This document shows, in pieces, positions 1 through 9,300 of a stretch of 53,275 bases of DNA (position 1 is the stretch's first letter; every line of letters begins with the position of its first letter). Location: assembly GCA_009778035.1 (NCBI GenBank), contig WRKP01000014.1, forward strand, positions 1 through 53,275, given 5' to 3'. The position numbers were made by a program, and so were the translations under genes. Source of the stretch: Planctomycetaceae bacterium. GTDB taxonomy: Bacteria; Planctomycetota; Planctomycetia; Pirellulales; Thermoguttaceae. The notes below the pieces were generated by a model that did not search any database, was not told the origin of the DNA, and saw only the letters and a list, made by a program, of their open reading frames with translations.

Positions 1-122
1 TGAAAATGGTATGCGGCTATTGAGACACGGAAAGAGAAATCTGGACACAGAGTTATGCCGAAACCGTCAATCACGCTGTCCCTTGCCTACTCGACTTTAG
101 AAGCCTGCTGACGGAATGATGC

Positions 123-2324
123 CTAATGTTCCGTGTCCTGCACGAACGTCTGCGTTTGCAATGGCCACAAACGAATGCCGCTATTCGACGAATTCGATAA
201 GTGCTCATAACTGAATATCAACATCTGATCATCCGACGTCAACAAACAATGATCAATCGACAAGCGACTATGACGGAACCTAATCGGCAAAAACGATTCG
301 TCCGACGATAACGACGGCAAGTGGAAAATGGCCAATCCGCCTTCGCCGCCCCGAGCAACTAACTTTTCGCCGTCCTTCGTCAACAATAAAGCGTGTAATA
401 TGCCCAAATTCGCGTCCAATACAGTCGGCTCCGCATTCAGTGCCGATGCGATCCGCTCCCGTTGGACTTTCCAAATCCGAATCGTTCGATCATAACTGCC
501 CGAATAAACACGCTCGCCCAATGCGTCAACCGTCAATGCACTAATCCAACCAAGATGTCCATACAACGTTACTGAATCCGGGGCCATTTTGGAATTCGCC
601 AAACTCCAAAGCCGTACCGTATTGTCCTGACTGCCCGTCGCGACCCATTGACCGCTCGGAGCAAACGCAATCTGCGTGATTGCCAGTTGATGCCCCTGAA
701 GGATAAAAGCCTCATCGGCGATACCCCTTGCGGCCAAGTTCCTGCCCTCGACCATCCGGTCGGTCAGATCATAAATCCGAACGGTTGCATCCCTTCTCCC
801 CACGGCAATGCGGTTGGAATTGGGACAAAATTGCATTGCCGTAACGTGCGACGACATCGACGGCACCGATACCGCTTTCGGAACAACGCCCGAACCCATC
901 TGACGCAAATTCCAAAGTAACACGACATTCGATGATGAATCGCCGGAATGACGCTGCCGATTGATGGATTCACGCTGGAAACTCACCTGCTGAATCAGTT
1001 GTTCCGGCAGTTGGGCATCCGCCAATGCGGCATTGTGCGGCGCATTCCCAAATGCAGCAAGCCATTGTCCATTGGGCGAAATTTGCAAATCCTGCAAGCC
1101 GGGAATGGTTTCCGTAAATGTAACGGTTGCGGCGGCGGGATTTTTTAAGTACATATCCCAAATCCGAATTGTCCCATCGGTTTGCCCGCCGATGACCCAG
1201 CGGAGATTCTGCGTAAACACGAATTTGACGTACTCGGCTCGTCCCGAATCGAGCAGGTGTCCCGAGCGGTCTTCTTCGGAGTTCTGCAAATCCCAGAGCC
1301 AAACGGTTTGGTCTTGGAGTTGAGCAAGCAGGTATCTGTTGTCGGGACTGAGCGTCATCGTTTTGATGACCGGGGATGATTCCAAAAGCGGTTCGCCCCA
1401 AGACAGAGCGGTAAACGCGTTGCCGAGTATCCAGTACATCAAATCCGGCATCGGCTGCCCCTGCTGTCGGTAAAGTTTTGCCGCCTGAAGAGCCTTTGCG
1501 AGACTGGTTTCCGGTTCGGTGGTCAATACGGACTGAGCCTCGGCCAACAATTCGTCCGCTTCGCCATATACCGAAGCCGTTGCGGGTTGTGCAAGCGGCG
1601 GGGGTTCGGGCAGCGAATCGATTGCCAACTCGACCGGCATCGGCATGTGGAATGTATCGTGCGGGGCCTCAAACGGTGAAACCGCAAAGTCCGGCATGCT
1701 GGCATGAGCGAAGGGATCGTCGAAAGCCGTACCTAATTCCGGCGGCAAATACGCTTCGGGATCGCCCTTTGCGTCTATTGCGGTTGCATACGTCTCTTCC
1801 CCCGCAAAGGGCACGGATTGTGCGAAGGCCGCAAAGGGAAATGCGGTCTCGTTTTCCTGTTTTGGAGCGTTGTCGGCGATTGGTTGCGGTTCGATTGCCT
1901 GATGTAACGGACTCATTTCGGGCAGGAACGGTGTTCGGGCGACGAACAGGCCAGCCCCGAGCAGGATACACACTTGCAGCATGACCGTCCAGGCCAAGAT
2001 GGTTTGCCGTCGGCTGCGTTTTTTGCGGAGTTGCAATCCTAATTGCCGTGCGACGGCTTCGCCCGATTCGCCGCCGGAAAGCAAAGGGCAGTGCTCCACG
2101 GAGCATAACAGGTTGTTCGTAACCGGCGTCGGGCTGGCCGGGCTGTCTGGAATGGGTTCTGGGCTAGGCGTATTTTGCGGTACGGCTGGCGGTACGGCTG
2201 GCAACGCATTCCCTTCACCGCAGGCGGGACAGACCGTCATCGCAACACTGCCGAATCCCGAAAAGGTGAATTCGAATTCGCAGTGCGTGCAGCGAATCTG
2301 TTTGCGGATAAAATGGTCTGTCAT
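123..2324 (-). CDS. zinc-ribbon / transmembrane / WD40-repeat protein
   Basis: 733 residues. The N-terminus carries a zinc-ribbon pattern (C12-x2-C15 and C32-x2-C35), then a Pro-rich stretch, a basic segment (about 99-106) and one hydrophobic helix at about 108-129. The C-terminal half (about 315 onward) is a series of WD40 repeats with recognisable VRLWSL, IRIWKV and VRIYDL strand ends, so it should form a beta-propeller. The topology suggests a cytoplasmic zinc ribbon and an extracytoplasmic propeller. WD40 propellers are usually protein-interaction scaffolds; the partner is unknown. The ATG at 2324 was chosen because the zinc ribbon follows at once. It is transcribed in the same direction as the TPR gene behind it but separated by about 50 bp. 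No enzymatic motif was seen. Confidence 0.8.
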   Translation of the reverse strand: MTDHFIRKQIRCTHCEFEFTFSGFGSVAMTVCPACGEGNALPAVPPAVPQNTPSPEPIPDSPASPTPVTNNLLCSVEHCPLLSGGESGEAVARQLGLQLRKKRSRRQTILAWTVMLQVCILLGAGLFVARTPFLPEMSPLHQAIEPQPIADNAPKQENETAFPFAAFAQSVPFAGEETYATAIDAKGDPEAYLPPELGTAFDDPFAHASMPDFAVSPFEAPHDTFHMPMPVELAIDSLPEPPPLAQPATASVYGEADELLAEAQSVLTTEPETSLAKALQAAKLYRQQGQPMPDLMYWILGNAFTALSWGEPLLESSPVIKTMTLSPDNRYLLAQLQDQTVWLWDLQNSEEDRSGHLLDSGRAEYVKFVFTQNLRWVIGGQTDGTIRIWDMYLKNPAAATVTFTETIPGLQDLQISPNGQWLAAFGNAPHNAALADAQLPEQLIQQVSFQRESINRQRHSGDSSSNVVLLWNLRQMGSGVVPKAVSVPSMSSHVTAMQFCPNSNRIAVGRRDATVRIYDLTDRMVEGRNLAARGIADEAFILQGHQLAITQIAFAPSGQWVATGSQDNTVRLWSLANSKMAPDSVTLYGHLGWISALTVDALGERVYSGSYDRTIRIWKVQRERIASALNAEPTVLDANLGILHALLLTKDGEKLVARGGEGGLAIFHLPSLSSDESFLPIRFRHSRLSIDHCLLTSDDQMLIFSYEHLSNSSNSGIRLWPLQTQTFVQDTEH

Positions 2325-2372
2325 TGCATTGTGTGTCGTGAGCGTGCGAATCGCAGGGCGACGCGGCTGACT

Positions 2373-4094
2373 TTATGCCGTTTTGCTGTAAACGGACTTT
2401 CGTTCGGTAAAGGTTAACACCGTCGGTATTTCTTCCGGCGGACGGTAAGTTGTTAAAAATCTCATCAAATCATCTTCCAAAATCGCGAAAAAATCTTGCC
2501 AAGTTTGCCCCTTCGCCTGTTGATACATTTTGACGCTGGGATGCCAAATGCAACGGGCCTGCGTGGTACTGTCTATCGTATGCCGCCAGTCGGGACACTC
2601 AGGAACGAGCAGCCAAGTCCGAACGCCCAAGGCTCCGGCCAAATGGGCGATGTAGCCGGGCGGCGTGATCACCAAATCGAGGGCAACCAACAATGCAGCC
2701 AGCGTATCGAGATCGTATTGAAACGCTTCGGGAAAAATACGCGGAGCCGGCGCGAAACCGATTTGTTGGCTCATATCCTGTTGACGCGAGCCGTGCTGGA
2801 GGTTGAACCAAGATGCCGACTGGTGCCGCGACATCATTCGGCGCAGGTTTTGCAAGGGCAACGCGGTTTGCTTGGGTTTTTCGTTCGTCCAGGTTCCATT
2901 CCAGAGAATGCCGACTTTTTTGGTATCGCCCAAACCGGTCAGCCGATGCGACCAATTTGCAACTTTTTCCCGGTCGGGAACGAGATAGGCTTTCCGCAAC
3001 GGGAAATCCTCGATGTCCCGGCGGAAATATCGGGGCAAACTGCCGAAGGCGATTTGACTGTCGATCGCAATGTTCCAGGGGTTGCCGTCGGGATGGACGT
3101 AATCGTCGGCGAGCGGCACGAAATCGGCTCGCGGAAAAGACCGGCGGAAAAGGGTGTGCAGCGAATTTTCGCATTCGACGGTGCAGTGCTCGACGCTGTT
3201 AATCAGGTCGGGCAGACAGGATGCAAACATCAAATCCGCTCCGATTCCCTCCTCGGAATAGGCCAAAACGTGCGAATGAGCGGGAAACGCGAGTCCATCG
3301 GTTTGAGGCGACCAATTCGGCAGGTGATGCCGTTCCCAGGTGCCGAATGAACTGGCAATCCGAAATTCCATGGCTTCCCAACCTGGTTCGAGGTTGCCGA
3401 GCGCGAGGAGCGATTTCCCGTAACCGTGGACGGCTTGCGGATATTCCGCCGCGATGGGAAGCATCCGTTCATAATGGGGCAGGGATTCGTCGTATCGCTG
3501 GGATTTTCGCAGGGATTCGGCCAGATAGAAATAAATTTCCGGCGAATTGAAGTTGAGTTTTTCGGCATTCCGTAGGGCTTCGACGGCTTCATCGTGTTTG
3601 TCCAGGTTGGCCAGGATGAAACCCAGCGTGAGCCAGGCGGAGGGATTCTCCGGTTGGAGTTCGGCAAGCAGGCGGAATTGCCCGGCGGCTTGGGGGTATT
3701 GTTCCAGTTCGTAGTGGAGTTGTCCGAGATTGAGGATGAGATTGCCGTCCGGCTGGACTAATTTGGCCGATTCCGTAAACGCATCGAGGGCATCGTGTGG
3801 GAGGCCGAGCGTCCGGTAGGACAAACCGAGATGGCACAAAATGGATGCTTCCCAGTCGGGATTGGCGGGATGCGTATTCTGAACGAGGTCGAGTGCTTGC
3901 GAAAAAAGTTGGATGGCATCTTCGGTTTGGTCTTCTTGGCAGAGGATGACACCGAGCCCATCGAGGGCGGGAACGTATTCCGGCTCTTGTTGGAGTATTT
4001 CTTGGTAGAGTCGTTTTGCGGTGGCGTAATGTCCTTGTGTGAGGGCATTGCGTGCGGCATCAATTTTTTCTGTGCAAACGCTGGGGACTTGCAT
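2373..4094 (-). CDS. TPR protein with C-terminal glycosyltransferase-like domain
   Basis: 573 residues. Residues 1 to about 235 are tandem TPR helices (repeated A..LG..L....Y.eA patterns). The remainder resembles the TPR-linked glycosyltransferase family 9 / heptosyltransferase-like domains common in bacteria, with a late segment ([20 protein letters not shown]) matching the nucleotide-sugar binding half in character. No signal peptide was seen, so it is probably cytoplasmic or membrane-associated and may act in glycan or protein glycosylation; the substrate cannot be read from sequence. It diverges from the YjbQ gene, leaving a 164-base shared upstream region. Confidence 0.72.
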   Translation of the reverse strand: MQVPSVCTEKIDAARNALTQGHYATAKRLYQEILQQEPEYVPALDGLGVILCQEDQTEDAIQLFSQALDLVQNTHPANPDWEASILCHLGLSYRTLGLPHDALDAFTESAKLVQPDGNLILNLGQLHYELEQYPQAAGQFRLLAELQPENPSAWLTLGFILANLDKHDEAVEALRNAEKLNFNSPEIYFYLAESLRKSQRYDESLPHYERMLPIAAEYPQAVHGYGKSLLALGNLEPGWEAMEFRIASSFGTWERHHLPNWSPQTDGLAFPAHSHVLAYSEEGIGADLMFASCLPDLINSVEHCTVECENSLHTLFRRSFPRADFVPLADDYVHPDGNPWNIAIDSQIAFGSLPRYFRRDIEDFPLRKAYLVPDREKVANWSHRLTGLGDTKKVGILWNGTWTNEKPKQTALPLQNLRRMMSRHQSASWFNLQHGSRQQDMSQQIGFAPAPRIFPEAFQYDLDTLAALLVALDLVITPPGYIAHLAGALGVRTWLLVPECPDWRHTIDSTTQARCIWHPSVKMYQQAKGQTWQDFFAILEDDLMRFLTTYRPPEEIPTVLTFTERKSVYSKTA

Positions 4095-4258
4095 TATCGG
4101 TTTGGGGGGGGAGAGCGAAATCGGTTGCGATCGTCGAACAATTTCCGCTATCCCCTATAATCGGCAGAAAAATCGGAAAAATTGATGTAATCCGTAAAGT
4201 TCGTCGCGGCCAGCGGGCACACTGGCAATTTTTCCCAAATCGTGTAGAGTCATCCGGT

Positions 4259-4681
4259 ATGAAATCGTATCGAGAAGTCATCTCACTCAATGTCCCGCAG
4301 CGGATGGATTTCGTGAATATCACGCCGAAAGTTGCCGCCGCCGTCCAAAAAAGCGGTGTGAAGGAAGGATTGGTGCTCGTCAATTCAATGCACATTACCT
4401 CCTCCGTTTTTATCAACGATGATGAATCCGGCTTGCATCAGGATTACAAAAAATGGCTTGAACATCTTGCACCATTCGATGCGTCGCCGCAACGGTATTT
4501 GCACAATCGGACGGGCGAGGACAACGGCGATGCACACCATAAACGCCAAATTATGGGACGCGAAGTCGTTGTTGCCATCACGGAAGGCAAACTGGATTTC
4601 GGAACTTGGGAGCAAATTTTTTACGGCGAATTCGACGGCAGAAGGCAAAAACGCGTGCTGATCAAAATTATCGGGGAATAA
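4259..4681 (+). CDS. YjbQ / UPF0047 family protein
   Basis: 140 residues from the ATG at 4259. The reading frame is open further upstream, but the preceding 69 codons do not resemble the family, and the conserved N-terminus ([13 protein letters not shown]) begins right at this ATG. Family hallmarks are all visible: [19 protein letters not shown], the [15 protein letters not shown] histidine motif, and [16 protein letters not shown] near the C-terminus. The family is widespread and adopts a beta-rich trimeric fold; weak thiamin-phosphate synthase activity has been reported for homologues, but the cellular role is unsettled. A TATAAT at 4156-4161 could be a -10 box, although no good -35 box accompanies it. 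Confidence 0.9.
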   Translation: MKSYREVISLNVPQRMDFVNITPKVAAAVQKSGVKEGLVLVNSMHITSSVFINDDESGLHQDYKKWLEHLAPFDASPQRYLHNRTGEDNGDAHHKRQIMGREVVVAITEGKLDFGTWEQIFYGEFDGRRQKRVLIKIIGE

Positions 4682-4799
4682 GTGCAGGTACGCGACTGGC
4701 TTCCGATTTTCAACCGTTTCTCCGAGCGTGCTAACATTTCGTTCGCCTTTTTGATACAATGTATTTGATACAATGCGGCTTTATTCTCCTTTGCGAATC

Positions 4800-5360
4800 A
4801 TGTACGACCGCGAACATTTACGGGCACTGATTTTGGAAAAATCGCTGAAATTCGGCGATTTTACGCTCGCGTCCGGGAAAAAAGCAACCTATTACCTCGA
4901 TTGCCGACAAATTACGCTCGATTCCATCAGTGCAAAACTCATCGGCGAAGGAATACTCGATGCCTTAAAAAATGACGTTCTTAAAAACAATGCCATGCCG
5001 CACGCCGTCGGCGGAATGGCAATCGGTGCGGACCCGATTACCGCCGCCGTGATTACGGTTGCCGCTTATCAGGGCATGCCGCTCAAAGGCTTTATGGTTC
5101 GCAAACAAACCAAGGGACACGGCACAGACCGATTTGTCGAAGGGCCGATTGGTGCCGGAGACCGTGTTGTGATCGTCGAAGACGTTATCACGACCGGCGG
5201 TTCTTCGCTCGAAGCCATTGAAAAAGTCGAAGCCCTCGGCGTCAAGGTCGAAGGCGTCATTGCCATCATCGACCGACTCGAAGGCGGACGCGAAATGTTT
5301 GAAACGAAAGGTTATGCGTTCCATCCGCTTTTCACCGTTCGCGATTTCGGCATTTCGTGA
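4800..5360 (+). CDS. pyrE: orotate phosphoribosyltransferase
   Basis: 186 residues. It transfers phosphoribosyl from PRPP to orotate to give OMP, the fifth step of de novo pyrimidine synthesis. The PRPP-binding loop VVIVEDVITTGGSSLEA and the N-terminal FGDFTLASGKKATYYLD segment are clear. The start at 4800 (MYDREHLRAL) fits the family; an alternative in-frame ATG at 4773 would add nine residues. Upstream lies a short tandem duplication, TTGATACAATG at 4751-4761 and 4765-4775, giving two TACAAT boxes that may be alternative -10 sites, without obvious -35 boxes. No other pyrimidine gene is nearby. The stop is followed by a palindromic repeat. Confidence 0.93.
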   Translation: MYDREHLRALILEKSLKFGDFTLASGKKATYYLDCRQITLDSISAKLIGEGILDALKNDVLKNNAMPHAVGGMAIGADPITAAVITVAAYQGMPLKGFMVRKQTKGHGTDRFVEGPIGAGDRVVIVEDVITTGGSSLEAIEKVEALGVKVEGVIAIIDRLEGGREMFETKGYAFHPLFTVRDFGIS

Positions 5361-5423
5361 CCGGCATCGCATACTGCTCTAGCATTTTTCGGCGAAAATT
5401 GGCACAATTCCAATCAGCCATAA

Positions 5424-5568
5424 TAGACTTGTTCGGAAACTGTCATTCCGGCGCAGGCCGGAATCCAGGCATTGCGTGTGATGCCGATTCCTCTGGGTTC
5501 CGGCTTTCGCCGGAATGACGATGCTTTCGTAGGAATGACGATTTTCAGGGTTTACGAACAAGTCTAAT
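5424..5568. repeat. composite palindromic repeat, family 1, unusual outer arms
   Basis: The inner core is the inverted pair ATTCCGGCGCAGGCCGGAAT (left half) and GGTTCCGGCTTTCGCCGGAAT (right half), separated by about 40 bases. It is enclosed by a different, perfect outer inverted repeat TAGACTTGTTCG / CGAACAAGTCTA. It sits between the stop of pyrE and the start of the large exported protein. Confidence 0.85.
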
Positions 5569-5588
5569 ACAGAATGCAGGGTGGATTG

Positions 5589-8500
5589 ATGTTTTCGATT
5601 CGACAAATTTGTGTCCATTTGACGCTCGTCCTATCGGCAGTGTGCGCACAAACTGCCAGCGTTCTCCCTGCGCATCCACCAACAAGTCCCGCTAAACTCG
5701 ATTTTGCCTTCCGCACGAATTCCAACGGTATCTTCCTGCCCGGCCAGTCCGTAATCCTCGACGTCATCCTGCAACCCCTATCCCCCAACGCTCAAGCACT
5801 CAGACCGCAGCCCCTTTTCGCCTCGCTCAAATTCCTCTCCCAACCCGAACTCCCCCCAATTACCGGCTTTAACACCCCGATCAACTTTTCGACGCCCCTG
5901 TCAATTCCCTTCGTAACGCCGGAAAACGAAGGGGTTTATGAAATCGTGCTTTCCGTCAATCTGCAACCGCCCGATAACCGTTCCGGTCGGCCCTTCGCCG
6001 CGATTATGCACAATGCCGAAGAACCCCATAAAATCGAAGTTCGACGGCAGTTGGTCGTCGTCTCTCCGCATACCGCTCCGCGTCCATCCAGCAGTTGGAC
6101 GCTTTCCGAGACGCGAAGCCTTTTGGCACAAAATGAAGATTCCCCCGCCCGTCGGCAACTTCTCTCGCTGACCCGCGTTGCCGAATTTTCAAGAATTGCC
6201 GACTTGCCCAAAATTTCGGATTTACCCCGACCAGCAGACCTCCTGAACGCTTCGCCCTTTGGCAGGCTCAATTCCCGATTTTTGCCCGCCCGGCCCGGTT
6301 CGAGCGAAGGCATTTCGGCTGATTTTGCCGATATGGAAGACGGTGCAGAATACCGCTGGTCGCCGCATCTTCCGAGCGGCAGCGAACTGCATTTAGACGA
6401 ATCGAAGGAACATCCCGGATTATTCGCACTCAAGCCGGGCCTGATGAGTTCCGTCCAACTTCAGGTCAAAACCGGCAGGCCGTATATCATCGAAATCGAC
6501 TATCCGGCCAACGTTCCGCAGTCGTTTGAAGTTGCCGTCGTTGACCTTCAGCCGAATCGGGAGATGGAATTTCACGGCAAACCGCTCAAATTACGGCGAG
6601 TCAATGTCAGTGCAAGCATTCACGTTGCCGAAGAAATCGTACCGGATAGCCGCACGGAAACCATCGGCACGCACCAACTGCTTTTTTGGGCGGAATCGGA
6701 ATCGTCCGAATTGCATATCAGCAATCCTCAAGCCGACCAGGATGCCCTATTCCGCAGCATTCGCATTTCGCAGGTTTCCCCGCCCGGTTTGCAGAGTGCC
6801 GGACGGTTGCCGAAATTGTTTGAAGGCCAAGCACAACGCAAACGAATCGGCCAGATTCTTGGCCCCAACGCCTTGCACATCCAGCCGGGTAAAACGAATT
6901 GGCTGGATGCGCACAAAAAATGTTCCCGACTGATCGACAAACTCCATCGCGGCGGATACGACGGCGTTACGCTGACGGTGTTGTCCAAGCACATCTCCCT
7001 GTATCCGACCACATCGCCCTCGCTGGATTATCTCGAAATGATGTTCCAACGGTTTAACAGCGAAGAGTTAACGCTCATTCCGGCCATCGAATTCAACATG
7101 CCGATTCCGTGGCTTGAGCAAATGCTGGCGAATCATCCCGGCAGTATCGAAGAGATTTTGATAGGCAATCCCAGCGAACGCCGATACAATGTGCTGCATC
7201 CCGAAGTCCAGCAGGAGATGGGGAAAATTGTCCTGCATTTGATCAACGAATTCAAGCATCATCCTTCGTTTGGCGGCGTTGCGATCATCCTGTCGCCGGA
7301 AAGTTATGCTCAACTCCCCTTTGCGATTTATCCGCCGGATGATTTTATCTTTTCGCAGTTTCGCCGTGAGAGCGAATCGGAACTCGGCGTGCAATTTCCC
7401 GACGAGCAATACCTGCGTCAAACGATGCCGATGCAGCAGTTCCTGGAACAGAAAAATGCAGTACGGATTCAATTTTTGCACGGCAACCGAACGGTCGAAG
7501 AAGCCTGGATTCGCTGGCGGGCAGCGAAAATCAGCGGGTTTTATGCGAGTTTAGCCCGGCAAATTCAGGAACGACGCGATATTCCGCTTTATCTGCTGGG
7601 CGGGACAATGCTCGACCAGCCCGCAATACAAGATTATTGCACGCCGACGCTTCCGCGAAACGATACGCCGTTGCGGGCCTTGCAGTTGCTCGGGTTCGAT
7701 TTGCAATTCCTCTCGGATGCGGAATCGCTGCATTTCTTAAGACCTGTTCGGATTGCGCCGGTCCAAAATCATGCGTACCGAACGTTGAATTCTGCCGATG
7801 CAGTGGTGCATTTTGCCCCGTCGGGTGCCCAGTCGGGCAGTTTGCCGGGCGTGCAGTTCGTTCATGTGGACCATCATACACCGGCACACGCTCAAAGCCG
7901 ACGCCGATTTGTTCGGCAACTTGCTCAAGCCGATGTGTTGATGTTTATGGACGGCGGTATCTCTCTGCCGTTGGGTCAGGAATCCGCAATGTTTGATTTG
8001 CTGGATACCTTCCGACGGTTGCCGCCGGTTCCGTTTGATACTTTCCAACCGGCGGACGACGAACAAGCGTCAACGCAGCCGTTGACGATCCGATATAAAA
8101 ATATGCCGGAGGGGATGATGATGTACATCGTGAATGACGCATCCTTTGCGGTCGAAGCGGACTTTGCGTTTTCCGCTGCCATGCGGAGCACGATGACGGA
8201 ACTCACGGGGCATCGAATGATTCGGACATTCAGCCGAAACACGCAGACGGGACAGCATACTTGGCGGGCGTCGTTGTTGCCGTATGATGTGTTGGCCGTA
8301 CAAATCAGCGATGCAAACGCCAAAATCGAATCAGCCACGGTGCAGCGCCCGTCGGCAATTTACGGAGCGGACGGGGTATTGAAGCAAAAAATTGATGAAC
8401 TTGACCAACGGGTTCATGCGGCTCGGCTCGGCGTGCATTGGAAAGGATTAACCAACGGCGATTTTGAAAAACCTTTGGACATGGGCGGCGGAATTGTCGG

Positions 8501-9185
8501 CTGGCAGAGTTTTGGACAATCCTTGTCGGTGCAATTAGACCAAAACATTGTCTCGCAGGGATTGTACAGTGTACGCTTAACGAACAAATCGGCAGAGCAG
8601 GGAACGTTTTTATCGCAACCGTTGAATATACCGGCAACGGGCCGATTGAGCGTGTCGATGTTCGTCGGCGTGCCGGAGGACAGCCAAGCGTTGCCGATGA
8701 GCGTGATACTGACGGCAAAACATCTGGATAAGCCGTTTTATCGGAGTGTTGCGGTGGAAGAGACATTGCTGCAAGCCTTGGCAAATACGGCATCGCAAAA
8801 TGGGGTTCGTTGGCAGCGATTGGCGGTTCCATTTGGCCGATTGCCGACGGAGGCGTTTGAGGAAGTTCGCGTCGGCATTCAGTATTCCGGTCAGGGAACG
8901 GTATGGTTGGATGAGATGACATTGCATCAGGTGATGTTTTTGGAGAGCGAGATGTTTGAGTTGCGGAAGATGCCGGCTGTTGCTCAAAAGCGATATTCGG
9001 AGGGTCGGGTATCGGATTTAATATCGCAGATGGAGGGATATTGGGTGCAATTTTTATTTGAGCATGTACCGGCGGAGTCGGTTCGGGCGGCGGTATCATC
9101 GCCGAAGTCGCCGATTGCGAGCGAGTCGGCTCCTCGAAAATCGCCGACGTTGTATCAGCGCGTTCGCGGCTGGGTTGCATTGTGA
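5589..9185 (+). CDS. large exported glycoside-hydrolase-like protein
   Basis: 1198 residues from ATG 5589, chosen because CAGGGTGG lies just upstream and a signal peptide (FSIRQICVHLTLVLSAVCAQ) follows. Three parts can be seen. First, a long extracellular N-terminal region (to about 410) with beta-sandwich character. Second, a central TIM-barrel-like region (about 420-760) with segments such as LIDKLHRGGYDGVTLTVLSK, LTLIPAIEFNMPIPWLEQM and FGGVAIILSPESY, as in beta-galactosidase-like or GH10-like putative glycosyl hydrolases of Planctomycetota. Third, a C-terminal carbohydrate-binding-like jelly roll beginning at NGDFEKP (about 950). Catalytic acids cannot be assigned with confidence. It likely acts outside the cytoplasm on a polysaccharide. 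It stands alone between two repeats. Confidence 0.72.
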   Translation: MFSIRQICVHLTLVLSAVCAQTASVLPAHPPTSPAKLDFAFRTNSNGIFLPGQSVILDVILQPLSPNAQALRPQPLFASLKFLSQPELPPITGFNTPINFSTPLSIPFVTPENEGVYEIVLSVNLQPPDNRSGRPFAAIMHNAEEPHKIEVRRQLVVVSPHTAPRPSSSWTLSETRSLLAQNEDSPARRQLLSLTRVAEFSRIADLPKISDLPRPADLLNASPFGRLNSRFLPARPGSSEGISADFADMEDGAEYRWSPHLPSGSELHLDESKEHPGLFALKPGLMSSVQLQVKTGRPYIIEIDYPANVPQSFEVAVVDLQPNREMEFHGKPLKLRRVNVSASIHVAEEIVPDSRTETIGTHQLLFWAESESSELHISNPQADQDALFRSIRISQVSPPGLQSAGRLPKLFEGQAQRKRIGQILGPNALHIQPGKTNWLDAHKKCSRLIDKLHRGGYDGVTLTVLSKHISLYPTTSPSLDYLEMMFQRFNSEELTLIPAIEFNMPIPWLEQMLANHPGSIEEILIGNPSERRYNVLHPEVQQEMGKIVLHLINEFKHHPSFGGVAIILSPESYAQLPFAIYPPDDFIFSQFRRESESELGVQFPDEQYLRQTMPMQQFLEQKNAVRIQFLHGNRTVEEAWIRWRAAKISGFYASLARQIQERRDIPLYLLGGTMLDQPAIQDYCTPTLPRNDTPLRALQLLGFDLQFLSDAESLHFLRPVRIAPVQNHAYRTLNSADAVVHFAPSGAQSGSLPGVQFVHVDHHTPAHAQSRRRFVRQLAQADVLMFMDGGISLPLGQESAMFDLLDTFRRLPPVPFDTFQPADDEQASTQPLTIRYKNMPEGMMMYIVNDASFAVEADFAFSAAMRSTMTELTGHRMIRTFSRNTQTGQHTWRASLLPYDVLAVQISDANAKIESATVQRPSAIYGADGVLKQKIDELDQRVHAARLGVHWKGLTNGDFEKPLDMGGGIVGWQSFGQSLSVQLDQNIVSQGLYSVRLTNKSAEQGTFLSQPLNIPATGRLSVSMFVGVPEDSQALPMSVILTAKHLDKPFYRSVAVEETLLQALANTASQNGVRWQRLAVPFGRLPTEAFEEVRVGIQYSGQGTVWLDEMTLHQVMFLESEMFELRKMPAVAQKRYSEGRVSDLISQMEGYWVQFLFEHVPAESVRAAVSSPKSPIASESAPRKSPTLYQRVRGWVAL

Positions 9186-9223
9186 TTCTGCACAAGAACA
9201 AGGGGCGTTACGGGCGGGAGTTT

Positions 9224-9256
9224 AGAGCGTTTCCAAAGCAATTTGAAATACGCTCT
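9224..9256. repeat. family 1 repeat, arms only
   Basis: A 33-bp imperfect palindrome from AGAGCGT to ACGCTCT. These are the outer arms seen in the larger composite repeats (AGAGCGT..CAAATTGC and GCAATTTG..ACGCTCT), but without the usual ATTCCGG core. Confidence 0.75.
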
Positions 9257-9300
9257 CATTTCCTACGTTGAACTTTGCGTCGGACATGTTTGCACAACAT

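Noticed and set aside
1-122. Possible gene end at the left edge
   Set aside because: No frame with recognisable coding character could be followed through these bases.
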